Assembly (NCBI GenBank): GCA_041488155.1
Contig: JBGPOS010000041.1
Span: 1-34,360 of the forward strand
Length of the DNA: 34,360 bases
Reading direction: 5' to 3'
From: JBGPOS01 sp041488155
Lineage (GTDB): Bacteria; Chloroflexota; Dehalococcoidia; Tepidiformales; Tepidiformaceae
The position numbers were made by a program, and so were the translations under genes. Every line of letters begins with the position of its first letter. Positions within the stretch are counted from its first letter, which is position 1. Below, piece by piece: positions 6,610 to 14,933 of the stretch. The notes beneath the pieces were generated by a model. The model had not been told where the DNA came from, made no database searches, and was given only the letters and a program-made list of their open reading frames with translations.

Positions 6610-7820
6610 CGGGAGCCCTCGACGGCCTTCGCGTGATCGAACTCGCCGACGAGCAGGCGGAATGGGCGGGGAAGCTCCTCGCCGACATGGGCGCGGACGT
6701 CGTCAAGGTGGAGCTCCCGGAGGGCGCACGCACGCGCTCCTTCGGACCCTTTGTCGCCGACCAGCCCGGGCCTGAGCGGTCGCTCCACTTCTGGCACTAC
6801 AACACGAGCAAGCGCTCGGTCACGCTCAACCTCGATTCTTCCGAGGGCCGGGCGCTGTTCCTTCAACTCACCGCTGCGGCCGATGTCCTGATCGAAACCA
6901 CGGTGCCTGGGGCGCTCGACCGCCTTGGCCTCGGCTACAAAGCGTTGGCGACGGCGAACCCGCGCCTCGTCGTGGCTTCCGTGACCCCCTGGGGGCAGGA
7001 CGGACCCTATTCCGGCTGGGCATCCGGCGACATCATCCAGATGGCCATGGGCGGCATCATCAACTCCTGTGGCTACGACGACCACGACCGCCCGCCCGTG
7101 CGGCCGGGGCAGAACCACGCCTACCACCTTGCGAGCCACCACGCGGTGATTGCCCTGCTAACGGCGCTCCACGCCCGTGCCCGGCTCGGTTACGGGCAGC
7201 ACATCGATGTCGCCACCCACGACTGCGTGGCCGTGTGCACGGAGTTCGCCGCCACTTATTGGTTCTACACGGAGACCTTCGTGCAGCGGCAGACCGGCCG
7301 CCACGCCACCCCGCGCCCGACGGCTCGCACTCAGCACGCCACCGCCGATGGGCGCTGGATCAACTATAGCCAGACCCAGAACGAAGTGGCCTGGCAGCGC
7401 TTCCTTGCCTGGGCAGACGGCTTCGGGGTGGGCGATCTCTTCCGCCAGTTCGGCGACGCCCAGGAGCGCCTCGAACGCGCCTCGGAGGTGATGGAGTGCG
7501 CGCGCGCCGTGATGGCGACTCTCCCCGCCGAGGAGATCTGGCAGGCTGGCCAGCGGTTGGGCATGCCCTGGGGGGCCGTCCGCAGGCCGGAAGACTGGCT
7601 CGACGACCCGCACGCGGAGGCCCGCGGCTTCTTCCAGGCGGTTGAGCATGAGGGGCTGGACCAGCCGCTGCGCTATCCCGGCCCGCCCTATGCGTTCACC
7701 GGACACCCGGGGGTTATCCGCCGGGCGCCACACCTCGGCGAGCACAACGCAACGGTCTACGGAGCGCTGGGCTACAGCGCGGACGAGATCGCGGGACTGC
7801 ACGGGCGCGGCGCGATCTAG
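6606..7820 (+). CDS. Family III CoA-transferase paralogue lacking the catalytic Asp
   Basis: 404 residues from a TTG that overlaps the preceding stop (TTGA). The fold marks are present: LDGLRVIELADEQAEWAGKLLADMGADVVKVE at the start, then NLDSSEGRALF, VVASVTPWGQDGPYSGW and GYGQHIDVATHD. At the position of the catalytic Asp the sequence reads QNHAYHLASHH. Aligned on the following helix, Tyr173 replaces the Asp found in the first gene (Asp179) and in the third CoA-transferase of this window (Asp169). It is therefore probably not an ordinary transferase by itself; a structural partner in a heteromer, or a changed activity, is more likely. An earlier in-frame start lies inside the upstream gene and is less plausible. 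Confidence 0.82.
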   Translation: MTGALDGLRVIELADEQAEWAGKLLADMGADVVKVELPEGARTRSFGPFVADQPGPERSLHFWHYNTSKRSVTLNLDSSEGRALFLQLTAAADVLIETTVPGALDRLGLGYKALATANPRLVVASVTPWGQDGPYSGWASGDIIQMAMGGIINSCGYDDHDRPPVRPGQNHAYHLASHHAVIALLTALHARARLGYGQHIDVATHDCVAVCTEFAATYWFYTETFVQRQTGRHATPRPTARTQHATADGRWINYSQTQNEVAWQRFLAWADGFGVGDLFRQFGDAQERLERASEVMECARAVMATLPAEEIWQAGQRLGMPWGAVRRPEDWLDDPHAEARGFFQAVEHEGLDQPLRYPGPPYAFTGHPGVIRRAPHLGEHNATVYGALGYSADEIAGLHGRGAI

Positions 7821-7837
7821 CGATAGGGCCTCCCCGG

Positions 7838-8704
7838 TTACTCCTGGATGTCCCGGCGCTGAAACCGCCAGAACGCGAAGAGCGCAAATGCGGCGATCCA
7901 GGCGAGCAGGAAGGCGGCGCCGCGCCACTCGGGGATGCCCCCCGGGGAAGGACTGAATGGCCCGCGATCCTGCGAATCGCCACTGAGCGTCCCGTTGCCG
8001 CTCATCACCGCCTGGACGTTGGCGTTGAAGAGACCCTCCGGGATCCTCGAGAGCAGGCCGCGGGCGCTATCCAGCAGGCCAGTGAAGATACCTTCGAGGA
8101 AGAAGAACCCGAGAGAGAACCCGACCGCCTGTCCGGCAGACCGCCAGATGGTGGCAAAGACGAGCGCCATCAGGACGAAGGGGAGCACGACGTAGCTGGT
8201 GCGGGCGAGGCCCGCGCCGGCGTCCGCAAAACGACTCAACCCGAACGACCCGTATGGCAGTTGGTACAGGTTGCTGAACCAGGCGCTGAGCGCCATCGCC
8301 ACCGCGAATGCGACGACGACGGCAATCAGGGCAAATCCGACGCTTACGATCAGCTTCGCGGCAATGAACTGGGGCCGGGGCACGCCCCGGCTGATGACAA
8401 CGCCGGCGGTGCGCCAGTCGTACTCGTTGCCCATCATCGTCGCGGTGAAGATGACGCAGACCAGTGTCACGAAGAAGCGCTCGAGCTGGAGGCCGTAGGG
8501 CACCACGTTCCGGAACGACATCCCTTCCTTGAGCGCGAGGTACCGGACGAAGGCCTGCGCGCCGCGGTGGTCGGGGCCCTGGCGAATGCGCAACCAGAGA
8601 ATGACGTAGAACAGCGCCACAAGGCCTATCAGCGCCGCCAGAAGGATGTAGGTCATCCTCCGGTGGACTGTTTTGTACAGCTCGGCGCGGAGGGCGTCAC
8701 GCAT
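7838..8704 (-). CDS. ABC-2 type transporter permease
   Basis: 288 residues with about six hydrophobic segments: near 17-37 (TYILLAALIGLVALFYVILWL), around 80-100, 110-140, 165-185, 190-210 and the last near 265-285. This is the layout of single-protein ABC-2 permeases such as those in multidrug or membrane-stress exporters. The start ATG overlaps the stop of the ATPase gene by eight bases (ATGCGTGA), so the two form one transporter. The cargo is unknown. It converges with the CoA-transferase pair, ending 17 bases from it. Confidence 0.85.
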   Translation of the reverse strand: MRDALRAELYKTVHRRMTYILLAALIGLVALFYVILWLRIRQGPDHRGAQAFVRYLALKEGMSFRNVVPYGLQLERFFVTLVCVIFTATMMGNEYDWRTAGVVISRGVPRPQFIAAKLIVSVGFALIAVVVAFAVAMALSAWFSNLYQLPYGSFGLSRFADAGAGLARTSYVVLPFVLMALVFATIWRSAGQAVGFSLGFFFLEGIFTGLLDSARGLLSRIPEGLFNANVQAVMSGNGTLSGDSQDRGPFSPSPGGIPEWRGAAFLLAWIAAFALFAFWRFQRRDIQE

Positions 8705-9611
8705 GTCCGGGCTCCTCGGTGAGCTCGAAGAAGACTTCTTCGAGGCTCTGCCGAGTGGGGCGGATGAGTGAGGCGTAGAGCCCGTTCACAGCGAGCAGGC
8801 GGTTGACTTCAGCCGCTTGTCCCCCCGCGCCATCGACAAAGAGTGACCCGTTCTGGCGAGACACCGCGGCCGCCCAGGTCGAACTCCGCAGGATGGATTC
8901 CGCTGATTCGAGGTCCGCGACCTGGACCTCCAGGCGGGTGCTTTCGCCGATCAGCTCACGCGTGGCGCCCTGGGCAATGATCTTGCCGCGTTGGAAGATC
9001 GCCACGCTGTCGCACACCTGTTCCACCTCGTGGAGAAGGTGGCTGCAAAGGACGATCGTCCTGCCCTCGCCCGCGAGCTGGGGGATCAGTTCGCGCACCT
9101 CGCGCGTCCCCTGCGGGTCGAGGCCGTTTGTTGGCTCGTCGAGGATGATGATCTCCGGGTCGTTCAGGATCGCAGCGGCGATACCCAGTCGCTGCTTCAT
9201 CCCCAGCGAATAGTTCTTGAACCGGCGGTGCGCGGCCTCCAGGAGGTGCACCCGGGCGAGGGCCGCTTCGATTCCTGCCTTCCCGGCGCCCGGTGTGTAC
9301 AGCTCCAACAGCCGAAGATTGTCCCGCCCGGAAAGATAGGGTACGAAGGCCGGCACCTCGACGACCGCCCCAACTCGTCGCAGAACTTCCGGGCCGTGTT
9401 CGGCCAGCGTCCTCCCGAAGAGCCGCACCTCCCCGGCGTCGGGACGGGCAAGACCAAGGAGCATCCGCACCGTCGTCGACTTCCCGGAGCCGTTGGGGCC
9501 TAGTGCGCCGAACACGTGGCCGCGTTCGACCGAGAGGTCCACGCCCTGCACGGCACGGGTTTCGCCGTAAGACTTGAAGAGGCCTCGAGCCTCGATGACG
9601 TATTCAGCCAA
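8697..9611 (-). CDS. ABC transporter ATP-binding protein
   Basis: 304 residues. ATPase motifs: Walker A GPNGSGKST near 38-46, a signature YSLGMKQR, Walker B IIILDEPTNGLDPQG and the switch His in VLCSHLLHEVE. The C-terminal 80 residues resemble the extra domain of CcmA/DrrA-like exporters. It pairs with the overlapping ABC-2 permease. The TTG start is followed at once by AEYVIEARGLFKSYG, the expected N-terminus; AAGGTG seven bases upstream can serve as a ribosome site, though the same bases could be a -10 box (TAAGGT). The cargo is unknown. Confidence 0.88.
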   Translation of the reverse strand: MAEYVIEARGLFKSYGETRAVQGVDLSVERGHVFGALGPNGSGKSTTVRMLLGLARPDAGEVRLFGRTLAEHGPEVLRRVGAVVEVPAFVPYLSGRDNLRLLELYTPGAGKAGIEAALARVHLLEAAHRRFKNYSLGMKQRLGIAAAILNDPEIIILDEPTNGLDPQGTREVRELIPQLAGEGRTIVLCSHLLHEVEQVCDSVAIFQRGKIIAQGATRELIGESTRLEVQVADLESAESILRSSTWAAAVSRQNGSLFVDGAGGQAAEVNRLLAVNGLYASLIRPTRQSLEEVFFELTEEPGHA

Positions 9612-9657
9612 GCAGAAGCACCTTACCCGTCAGGCTGGAAAGGTGTCGTCAGGACGT

Positions 9658-10125
9658 TCATCCGACGGAAGCGGCCTTGCGCTTCGCAGCACTCGCCATG
9701 TCGCGCTGGAGCAGCTCGAAATCCTCTTTCGGGATCTCGTGGAGGTTCCCCTGGTAGGCGAGCGGCCAGTTCGCCCGCGGCCACTTCTGCGTCCAGGTGA
9801 AGCGCTCGTGGTACGGCTCGGCGTCGAGCCAATGCGCTTCGTCCAGCTTGACTACCGGTTCGATCTCGACGCGGTAGGGGTACATCTCGGCCGGCTTCTT
9901 GTCGCTCTGCCAGATTCGAGTGCGCTCCTCGACCATGTTACTTGTGACTCGCGCAATCGCTCCGAACTGCTTCCGGCCGGTGACGTAGAAGGCAAGCATG
10001 TCCCCTGGCCCAATCCGGCTGGCCATGTTGCGGCGGGTGCTCTTGAAGCCGTGCCTCGTGAATCCCATCTCCCGAGTCTTGGCGAAGACCTCGGGCCCTC
10101 CAACGACGATCCAGTAAGCAGCCAT
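9658..10125 (-). CDS. EVE-domain protein
   Basis: 155 residues. The start AYWIVVGGPEVF and the following GDMLAFYVTGRKQFGAIARVTSN match the EVE domain, a PUA-like fold that binds modified bases in DNA or RNA. The aromatic residues expected in the binding pocket (Tyr4, Trp5, Phe46, Tyr47) are present. A strong GGAGG ribosome site lies six to nine bases before the ATG. It sits between ribD and an ABC transporter on the same strand with gaps of 27 and 46 bases. Its role is unknown; related proteins occur alone as well as in restriction systems, and no restriction partner is seen here. Confidence 0.8.
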   Translation of the reverse strand: MAAYWIVVGGPEVFAKTREMGFTRHGFKSTRRNMASRIGPGDMLAFYVTGRKQFGAIARVTSNMVEERTRIWQSDKKPAEMYPYRVEIEPVVKLDEAHWLDAEPYHERFTWTQKWPRANWPLAYQGNLHEIPKEDFELLQRDMASAAKRKAASVG

Positions 10126-10152
10126 GTGCCTTCCTCCTTCGAAAGTCCGAAC

Positions 10153-11256
10153 TCAGGGCGACCATGCGCCCGTGTAGCCACGGACCAGCACGTCGGTCCC
10201 GAGCACCTCGATGGTGGGCTGGCGCAGTCGCCAGGCTTCGTCGAGAGCGCGGGCGCCTTCGCCGGCGACGGCCGGCAGGCCATCGCCTCCGATGATAACC
10301 GGAGCGATGAACGCCCACACTTCGTCCACGTGGCCTCCTTCGAACAGCGACCCCAGGACGGTACCGCCACCTTCGGCCCAGATGGAGAGGATGCCGCGGG
10401 CGCCCAGGGTGGCAAACAGCTGGTCGAGGTTGATCCCGCTCCCGTCGTGGTCGCACTCGATGATCTGGGCGCCAGCGCTAGCGATCTGCTGCTTCCAGGC
10501 CGGCCGGGCGTCGCAAGAAGTGGCGACGATCGTATGGCCGGGCTCGCCGAAGATCCGCGCGGCAGGCGAGATCCTCCCGCGGGCGTCGAGGACGACTCGC
10601 GCCGGCTGTCGTGAGGCGAGTGCTCCACCCGGGCGGGCGGTCAGCGCCGGGTCGTCTGCCAGCACCGTGCCGCTGCCAACGAGAATCGCATCGACCCAGG
10701 CTCGCTGCTCGTGAACCCGGTCGCGCGCTGGCTCGCCCGTAATCCACTTCGAGTCGCCGGAGGCCGTGGCCACCCTGCCGTCGAGGCTGGCGGCGAACTT
10801 GGCGATGACGTAGGGGAGTTCGGTCTGGCGATGCTTGAGATAGGGCCGAAGGAGATCGCGAGCCTCGTCCCGACCATCGCCCACCTCCACGGTGACTCCC
10901 GCCTCCCGGAGGTGGGCGATACCCTTCCCGCGGACGTGCGGGTCGGGGTCTTCGAGTGCGACGACGACGCGCCCGACGCCGGATTCCAGGATGGCTTCCA
11001 CGCAGGGCCGGGTGCGCTTCCCTTCAAACGGCACGCAAGGCTCGAGCGTGACGTAGAGGTCGCTGCCGTGCCCGCCCGCGCTGGCCAGCGCCGCGGCCTC
11101 AGCGTGTGCGCCGCCCGGCGGCGAGGTTGCGCCGATCCCGGCCACCTCTCCTTCGCGGACGACGACGGCCCCGACCCAGGGGTTCGGGCTGGTGTACCCG
11201 CGGACGGCCTGAGCGGCGTCGAGCGCCCGCTGCATGAACGGCGAGACCTGGCTCAT
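10153..11256 (-). CDS. ribD: Riboflavin biosynthesis deaminase/reductase RibD
   Basis: 367 residues, the normal length for the two-domain enzyme that deaminates and then reduces the pyrimidine intermediate of riboflavin synthesis. The deaminase half has TSPNPWVGAVVV, the zinc-ligand and proton-shuttle motif HAE (51-53) and cysteines Cys74 and Cys85. The reductase half begins near FAASLDGRVATASGDSKWITG and includes VGSGTVLADDPALTAR. The loop between the two zinc cysteines is ten residues rather than the usual eight, and the common Ser-His after the first Cys is replaced by Val-Pro. No other rib genes are nearby. A -10 box exactly six bases before the ATG supports this start. Confidence 0.92.
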   Translation of the reverse strand: MSQVSPFMQRALDAAQAVRGYTSPNPWVGAVVVREGEVAGIGATSPPGGAHAEAAALASAGGHGSDLYVTLEPCVPFEGKRTRPCVEAILESGVGRVVVALEDPDPHVRGKGIAHLREAGVTVEVGDGRDEARDLLRPYLKHRQTELPYVIAKFAASLDGRVATASGDSKWITGEPARDRVHEQRAWVDAILVGSGTVLADDPALTARPGGALASRQPARVVLDARGRISPAARIFGEPGHTIVATSCDARPAWKQQIASAGAQIIECDHDGSGINLDQLFATLGARGILSIWAEGGGTVLGSLFEGGHVDEVWAFIAPVIIGGDGLPAVAGEGARALDEAWRLRQPTIEVLGTDVLVRGYTGAWSP

Positions 11257-11262
11257 AGAAAC

Positions 11263-11268
11263 AGTGTA
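11263..11268 (-). promoter_or_regulatory. -10 box TACACT of ribD (leaderless spacing)
   Basis: On the minus strand TACACT is followed by six bases and then the ribD ATG at 11256. There is no Shine-Dalgarno. The spacing predicts transcription starting at the A of the ATG. Confidence 0.55.
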
Positions 11269-11276
11269 ACGCCGCG

Positions 11277-11756
11277 TCAGGGATTGCCTGCGAACCAGAG
11301 GTCGCGCATCAGTTGAGCCTGCCCAACGTGCTCGCGAAGGTGTCCCACCGCGTGGAACAACGCCTCGACGCCGGTGCGGCGATCGGACTGGTCGACATCC
11401 GGCCAGGCGGCTAACTGTTCGAGGTGGGTAGCTTCGCCCGCGGAGAGGATCGTTTCGATCGCGCTGAGAGACTTGGCTATCTCCCCCTGGAGCTGCGATG
11501 CCGATACGCCCTTCGATGCGAAGGCCGGACCGCGATCGTCGGCTCGATAGCGGGCGAGGGAGGGCACCGGCCCCGACCCGCAGGCCAACCAGAAGCGCGT
11601 CGCGGAAAGGGCATGGCGCGTGAGGACGCAGAGCGAGTTCGCCGCGGGGGCGGGAGTCCAGTCGAGCGCAAGGTCCGGGAGGCCTTCGAGCGCCTGGCTG
11701 AGCATGGCGCACGATTCGCGGATGACGTTGAGGGCGGCGGCGTGAGTTGAGTGCAT
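11277..11756 (-). CDS. DinB-like four-helix protein
   Basis: 159 residues, all-helical. The metal-site histidines of the DinB/YfiT superfamily are placed as expected: His48 in LTRHALSATRFW, and His139 and His143 in HAVGHLREHVGQAQLMRDLW. Members include thiol-dependent S-transferases (bacillithiol- or mycothiol-type) and DNA-damage-induced proteins of unknown role. It is 20 bases from ribD on the same strand, but ribD appears to have its own promoter. Function is not assigned further. Confidence 0.8.
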   Translation of the reverse strand: MHSTHAAALNVIRESCAMLSQALEGLPDLALDWTPAPAANSLCVLTRHALSATRFWLACGSGPVPSLARYRADDRGPAFASKGVSASQLQGEIAKSLSAIETILSAGEATHLEQLAAWPDVDQSDRRTGVEALFHAVGHLREHVGQAQLMRDLWFAGNP

Positions 11757-11762
11757 CCCTCT

Positions 11763-11768
11763 ATCGTA
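11763..11768 (-). promoter_or_regulatory. -10 box TACGAT of the DinB-like gene (leaderless spacing)
   Basis: TACGAT, six bases, then ATG at 11756. The six bases AGAGGG resemble a ribosome site but touch the ATG, too close to work as one. This fits the leaderless pattern seen elsewhere in the window. Confidence 0.5.
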
Positions 11769-11790
11769 CCGGGCTCATCGCCTTCGCCGC

Positions 11791-13347
11791 TTAGGGCCGG
11801 AACCCGCGCGCCCGCGGCCCGAGCTGCGTGGCTTCTATCTCGTACGCCAGCTCCACCCACTCACAGAGGAGTGGACGCGTCTCGCGGGGGTCGATGATGT
11901 GCTCGATCCCGAACGCCTCGGCCGTCCGGAAGGGCGAACGTACGCTGTTGAATCGGTCTTCGAGCTCCTTGCGCATCGCTTCCGGGTCGGGCGAATTTGC
12001 CAGGTCGCGCTTGTAGGCAGCCTCGATGCCGCCCTCTAGCGGGAGGCTGCCCCAATCGCCGCTGGGCCAGGCGTAGCGCAGGTTCAGGTGTTCTGTGTTG
12101 GCATGGGCGGCGCCGGCAACGCCGAAAGCGCGGCGTATCAGGATCGTGATCCAGGGCACCTTCGCCTGGAACACCGCTGTCATGGCGGTCGCGCCCTTGC
12201 GGATCGTCGCCGCCTTCTCGCCGCTCGTGCCAATGACGAAGCCCGGCTGGTCGAGGAAGTTCACCGCCGGCAGATGGAACGTGTCGCAGAGATCGACGAA
12301 GCGGGCCATCTTCTCGCTGCCGTCGGCGGTGAGCCCGCCGCCGTAGTGGTAAGGGTCGTTCGTGATGATCCCCACGGGGTAGCCGTTCAGCCGGGCGAAT
12401 CCGGTGACCAACGAAGTCCCCCAGCCACCTCCGATCTCGAAGAACGAGCCCTGGTCGACGACCGCCGCGAGGACCTCACGCACCCGGTACGGGCGGCGGC
12501 GGTTTCGAGGGATGGCGGAAAGGAGCCACTCGTCGCGGCGGCCAGGGTCGTCAGAGTTGCTTACACGGGGCGGTTGCTGCCAGACGTTCTGCGGGAGATA
12601 GGACAGGAAGGCTCGGATCTGGCGGAAGGCGTCGGGCTCGTCCTCGGCGAGGTTATCGCAGACGCCGTTGTGATAGTGAATCTGGGAGCCTCCGAGCTCC
12701 TCTTTGGTGACGTCTTCGCCCATCCCGCGGGAGACAACCGGCGGGCCGGCAACGAACACCTGGGCCGTATCTTTAACGATGATGCTCCAGTGGGAGGTCA
12801 CGACCCTGGCCGCGCCGAGCCCGGCGACACTGCCCATGGCCGCTGCAACAACGGGCACTTCATCGAGCATCCCGACGACCGTGCCCCAGGCCGGGTTCGC
12901 CGGTACGTACGTCCGGCCGAGGGTGTCCAGGGAGCGGACGCTCCCCCCTCCTCCTGTCCCGTCGATCAGCCTGACGATGGGGATGCGGAGTTCGCGCGCC
13001 ATTCGCTCAGCGTAGCCCTGCTTCCCGCCGATAGAAGCATCGGCCGCGCCTCCGCGCACGGTGAAGTCGTCACCCCCAACGACAACCCGGCGGCCATCGA
13101 TGCGGGCGAACCCCATGACGAAGTTCGAGGGGCGAATGTCGACGAGGTTGCCCTCCGCGTCGTAGTCCGGCTTGCCGGCGAGCGCGCCCGTCTCGGCGAA
13201 ACTGCCGGGGTCTACGAGGCCGTCAATCCGTTCCCGAACGGTGAGCTTGCCGCCGTCGTGCTGGCGCTTGACATTCTCTTCGCCGCCCATCCGTTTCGCC
13301 AGCTCTACGCGGCGGTTAAGCTCTTCGACCTCCGGCTCCCACGTCAT
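11791..13347 (-). CDS. Acyl-CoA carboxylase, carboxyltransferase (beta) subunit
   Basis: 518 residues, typical for the carboxyltransferase of propionyl-, acetyl- or methylcrotonyl-CoA carboxylases and methylmalonyl-CoA decarboxylase. N-terminal crotonase-like half: GGKLTVRERIDGLVDPGSFAE, then DFTVRGGAADASIGGKQGYAERMA and the oxyanion-type GTGGGGSVRS. C-terminal half: GIITNDPYHYGGGLTADGSEKMARFVDLCDTFHLP. The ATG at 13347 has a GGAG site nine bases upstream; another ATG at 13356 has GGAG touching it and is less likely. No biotin carboxylase or biotin carrier gene is adjacent, so the acyl substrate cannot be fixed. Confidence 0.9.
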   Translation of the reverse strand: MTWEPEVEELNRRVELAKRMGGEENVKRQHDGGKLTVRERIDGLVDPGSFAETGALAGKPDYDAEGNLVDIRPSNFVMGFARIDGRRVVVGGDDFTVRGGAADASIGGKQGYAERMARELRIPIVRLIDGTGGGGSVRSLDTLGRTYVPANPAWGTVVGMLDEVPVVAAAMGSVAGLGAARVVTSHWSIIVKDTAQVFVAGPPVVSRGMGEDVTKEELGGSQIHYHNGVCDNLAEDEPDAFRQIRAFLSYLPQNVWQQPPRVSNSDDPGRRDEWLLSAIPRNRRRPYRVREVLAAVVDQGSFFEIGGGWGTSLVTGFARLNGYPVGIITNDPYHYGGGLTADGSEKMARFVDLCDTFHLPAVNFLDQPGFVIGTSGEKAATIRKGATAMTAVFQAKVPWITILIRRAFGVAGAAHANTEHLNLRYAWPSGDWGSLPLEGGIEAAYKRDLANSPDPEAMRKELEDRFNSVRSPFRTAEAFGIEHIIDPRETRPLLCEWVELAYEIEATQLGPRARGFRP

Positions 13348-13380
13348 AGACCACATCTCCGGTTCTGGACCCTGCGGGCC

Positions 13381-13386
13381 ATCCTA
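13381..13386 (-). promoter_or_regulatory. Possible -10 box of the carboxyltransferase gene
   Basis: TAGGAT on the minus strand, in the 78-base gap after the DUF503 gene. It would give a leader of about 27 bases holding the GGAG site. No -35 box is clear. Confidence 0.3.
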
Positions 13387-13425
13387 CGCGAAGGGGAGCG
13401 CCGGAGCCTGCCGGAAGACAGCCTC

Positions 13426-13713
13426 TCAGGCGCTGATGAGTTCCGTCTCCACGTCGACCACCTCGGCGTCGAGGCGTTCAGCCTGGATGAAGCCGAGCAC
13501 CGACTGCAGCATCGCGTCCGCATGCGAAGCCTCGTTCGAGACGCAGACGACCGCGACAACGGCCGAGGCCACGTCGTCGAGCTCATCGACCTCCGCCGCG
13601 GAGGCGTTGAAGCGGTTGCGAATGCGTTCAGTGAGCGACTTTACGATCGTGCGCTTCTCCTTGAGAGTCCGCGAAGGGAGCCGCAGACGGACGCGCAGCA
13701 CGCCGACTGTCAT
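13426..13713 (-). CDS. DUF503 (YlxP-like) protein
   Basis: 95 residues. MTVGVLRVRLRLPSRTLKEKRTIVKSLTERIRNRFN is the typical start of the DUF503/YlxP family, with the conserved Leu-Lys-Glu-Lys-Arg. It continues with the two-strand pattern ASAVVAVVCVSNEASHADAMLQSVLGFIQ. Members are small ferredoxin-like alpha/beta proteins, often found next to rbfA/infB; proposed roles involve ribosome maturation, but this is not settled. Here it follows scpB by 22 bases with a GGAG site, so it is likely part of the mtaB-amaP-scpB unit. Confidence 0.85.
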   Translation of the reverse strand: MTVGVLRVRLRLPSRTLKEKRTIVKSLTERIRNRFNASAAEVDELDDVASAVVAVVCVSNEASHADAMLQSVLGFIQAERLDAEVVDVETELISA

Positions 13714-13735
13714 CGCACGATCTCCGCGGGGGCGG

Positions 13736-14296
13736 TCATAGCGGCGAGGCGGTCTCCGGTTCCGGCGCGGAGGGCAGTGGAGGCAGCTCGTGCGGGCTGC
13801 GGATCCCGAAGTGTTCCAGGAACTTCATCGTCGTCCGGTAGAGCTTCGGCTTGCCAGGGGCTTCGGACTGGCCGGCGTTGTCGATGAGGCCGCGCTGCTC
13901 GAGCGTCGCGACGAGCTTGTCGCTGTTCACCCCACGGATCGCTTCGATGTCGGCCCGCGTGCAGGGCTGGCGATAGGCGACGATCGTGAGCGTTTCGAGT
14001 GCCGCCCGGGTGAGCCGTTGGGCGGGCGCCGCCCCGACGAGTGATTCGATGTACGGGGAGTAGTCCGGCGCAGTTACGAGCTGGAAGCGCTGGCCGTCTT
14101 CCATGACCCGGAGGCCGCGCGCCTCGTAGTCTGCGGTCAACTGGTCGAGCGCCCGGCGCGCCGCGCCCTCGCTGACCCCGGCCGCTCGCGCCAGGGCGCC
14201 GAGTGCCTGGGGCTCTTCCGAAACGAACAGGAGCGCCTCCAGCACCCACGGCAGTTCGCCGGTCGGCGGGGGCTTGAGGCGTTCGGGCTCAGTCAT
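13736..14296 (-). CDS. scpB: Segregation and condensation protein B
   Basis: 186 residues. ScpB forms the Smc-ScpA-ScpB condensin that organises and segregates chromosomes. The two winged-helix domains are visible: the first from LPWVLEALLFVSEEPQALGALARAAGVSEGAARRALDQL, the second with LTRAALETLTIVAYRQPCTRADIEAIRGVNSDKLVATLEQRGLI, the family hallmark. The ATG overlaps the upstream AmaP-like gene by eight bases; a longer in-frame extension is Arg/Pro-rich and is rejected. ScpA is usually next to it but is absent here, with DUF503 downstream instead. Confidence 0.93.
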   Translation of the reverse strand: MTEPERLKPPPTGELPWVLEALLFVSEEPQALGALARAAGVSEGAARRALDQLTADYEARGLRVMEDGQRFQLVTAPDYSPYIESLVGAAPAQRLTRAALETLTIVAYRQPCTRADIEAIRGVNSDKLVATLEQRGLIDNAGQSEAPGKPKLYRTTMKFLEHFGIRSPHELPPLPSAPEPETASPL

Positions 14297-14933
14297 GCGG
14301 GCTGCTTTCCTCTGGCGCCGTGGTTTCGGCCGCCTCGGGGGGCGGCGCCGGTCGCGACGCGCGCCCCGCACCCGCCGGGCGGGCGTTGATCTCGTCGTAG
14401 CTGATGCGGATGTGGGGCCGGCGAATGCTGGAGATCCCAACCTGCTCCCGCAGGGTCTGCGAGGTCGCCTGCGTGACCGCGGTTGTGACGTGAGCGATGC
14501 TCGCGCTCGGTTCTATCGTGACGTTGAGCTCGCTCTCGACGGCACCTCCACTGAGTCGCACCACGGCGGCCGCCTGGCGCACGTCGGGCAGGCGCTCGAT
14601 AGCATCGCGCAGCAGCGATTCGAGCGCCGACGGCGTTACCTCAACGGTGCCACCGTCGGTCTGCTTGAGCCGCATCGTGCCTCGATCCCCGGCCCGGCTC
14701 GGCTGGAGGGCGGCGAGGAGCGTGAGCAGGCCGAAAACGATCACCCCGGCCAGGATCGCAGTAAAGACCCAGCGGGCGGGGTGGTCGCTGGCGATGAAGG
14801 CCTGCAGGTTGAGGTGGCGGACCTTAAGGTCGAGCTTGCGGTCGGGGTTCCAGGCCATCGCCACAAGACCACCCGCCGCAGCGATGAGGACAAGACTGTA
14901 GAGGGCGAGAAGCAGGCGTCTCAGGGTGTTCAA
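14289..14933 (-). CDS. amaP: AmaP-like alkaline-shock membrane anchor protein
   Basis: 214 residues. Two N-terminal membrane segments (about 5-27 and 55-75) are followed by an Asp23-like beta/alpha domain (VEVTPSALESLLRDAIERLPDVRQAAAVVRLSGG and ELNVTIEPSASIAHVTTAVTQATSQTLREQVG). This is the layout of AmaP, which anchors Asp23-family proteins to the membrane in Gram-positives. The C-terminal 40 residues are Pro/Ala/Glu-rich. The start is TTG, overlapping the mtaB stop as TTGA. No separate Asp23 gene is in the window. The gene symbol is by analogy. Confidence 0.72.
   Translation of the reverse strand: MNTLRRLLLALYSLVLIAAAGGLVAMAWNPDRKLDLKVRHLNLQAFIASDHPARWVFTAILAGVIVFGLLTLLAALQPSRAGDRGTMRLKQTDGGTVEVTPSALESLLRDAIERLPDVRQAAAVVRLSGGAVESELNVTIEPSASIAHVTTAVTQATSQTLREQVGISSIRRPHIRISYDEINARPAGAGRASRPAPPPEAAETTAPEESSPHD

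Noticed and set aside
9658..10125. EVE-domain protein as part of a defence island
   Set aside because: No restriction enzyme, methyltransferase or other defence gene is adjacent; neighbours are ribD and an ABC transporter.
12088..13887. 599-codon plus-strand frame opposite the carboxyltransferase
   Set aside because: The minus strand encodes a full carboxyltransferase; the plus-strand product has no recognisable domain.
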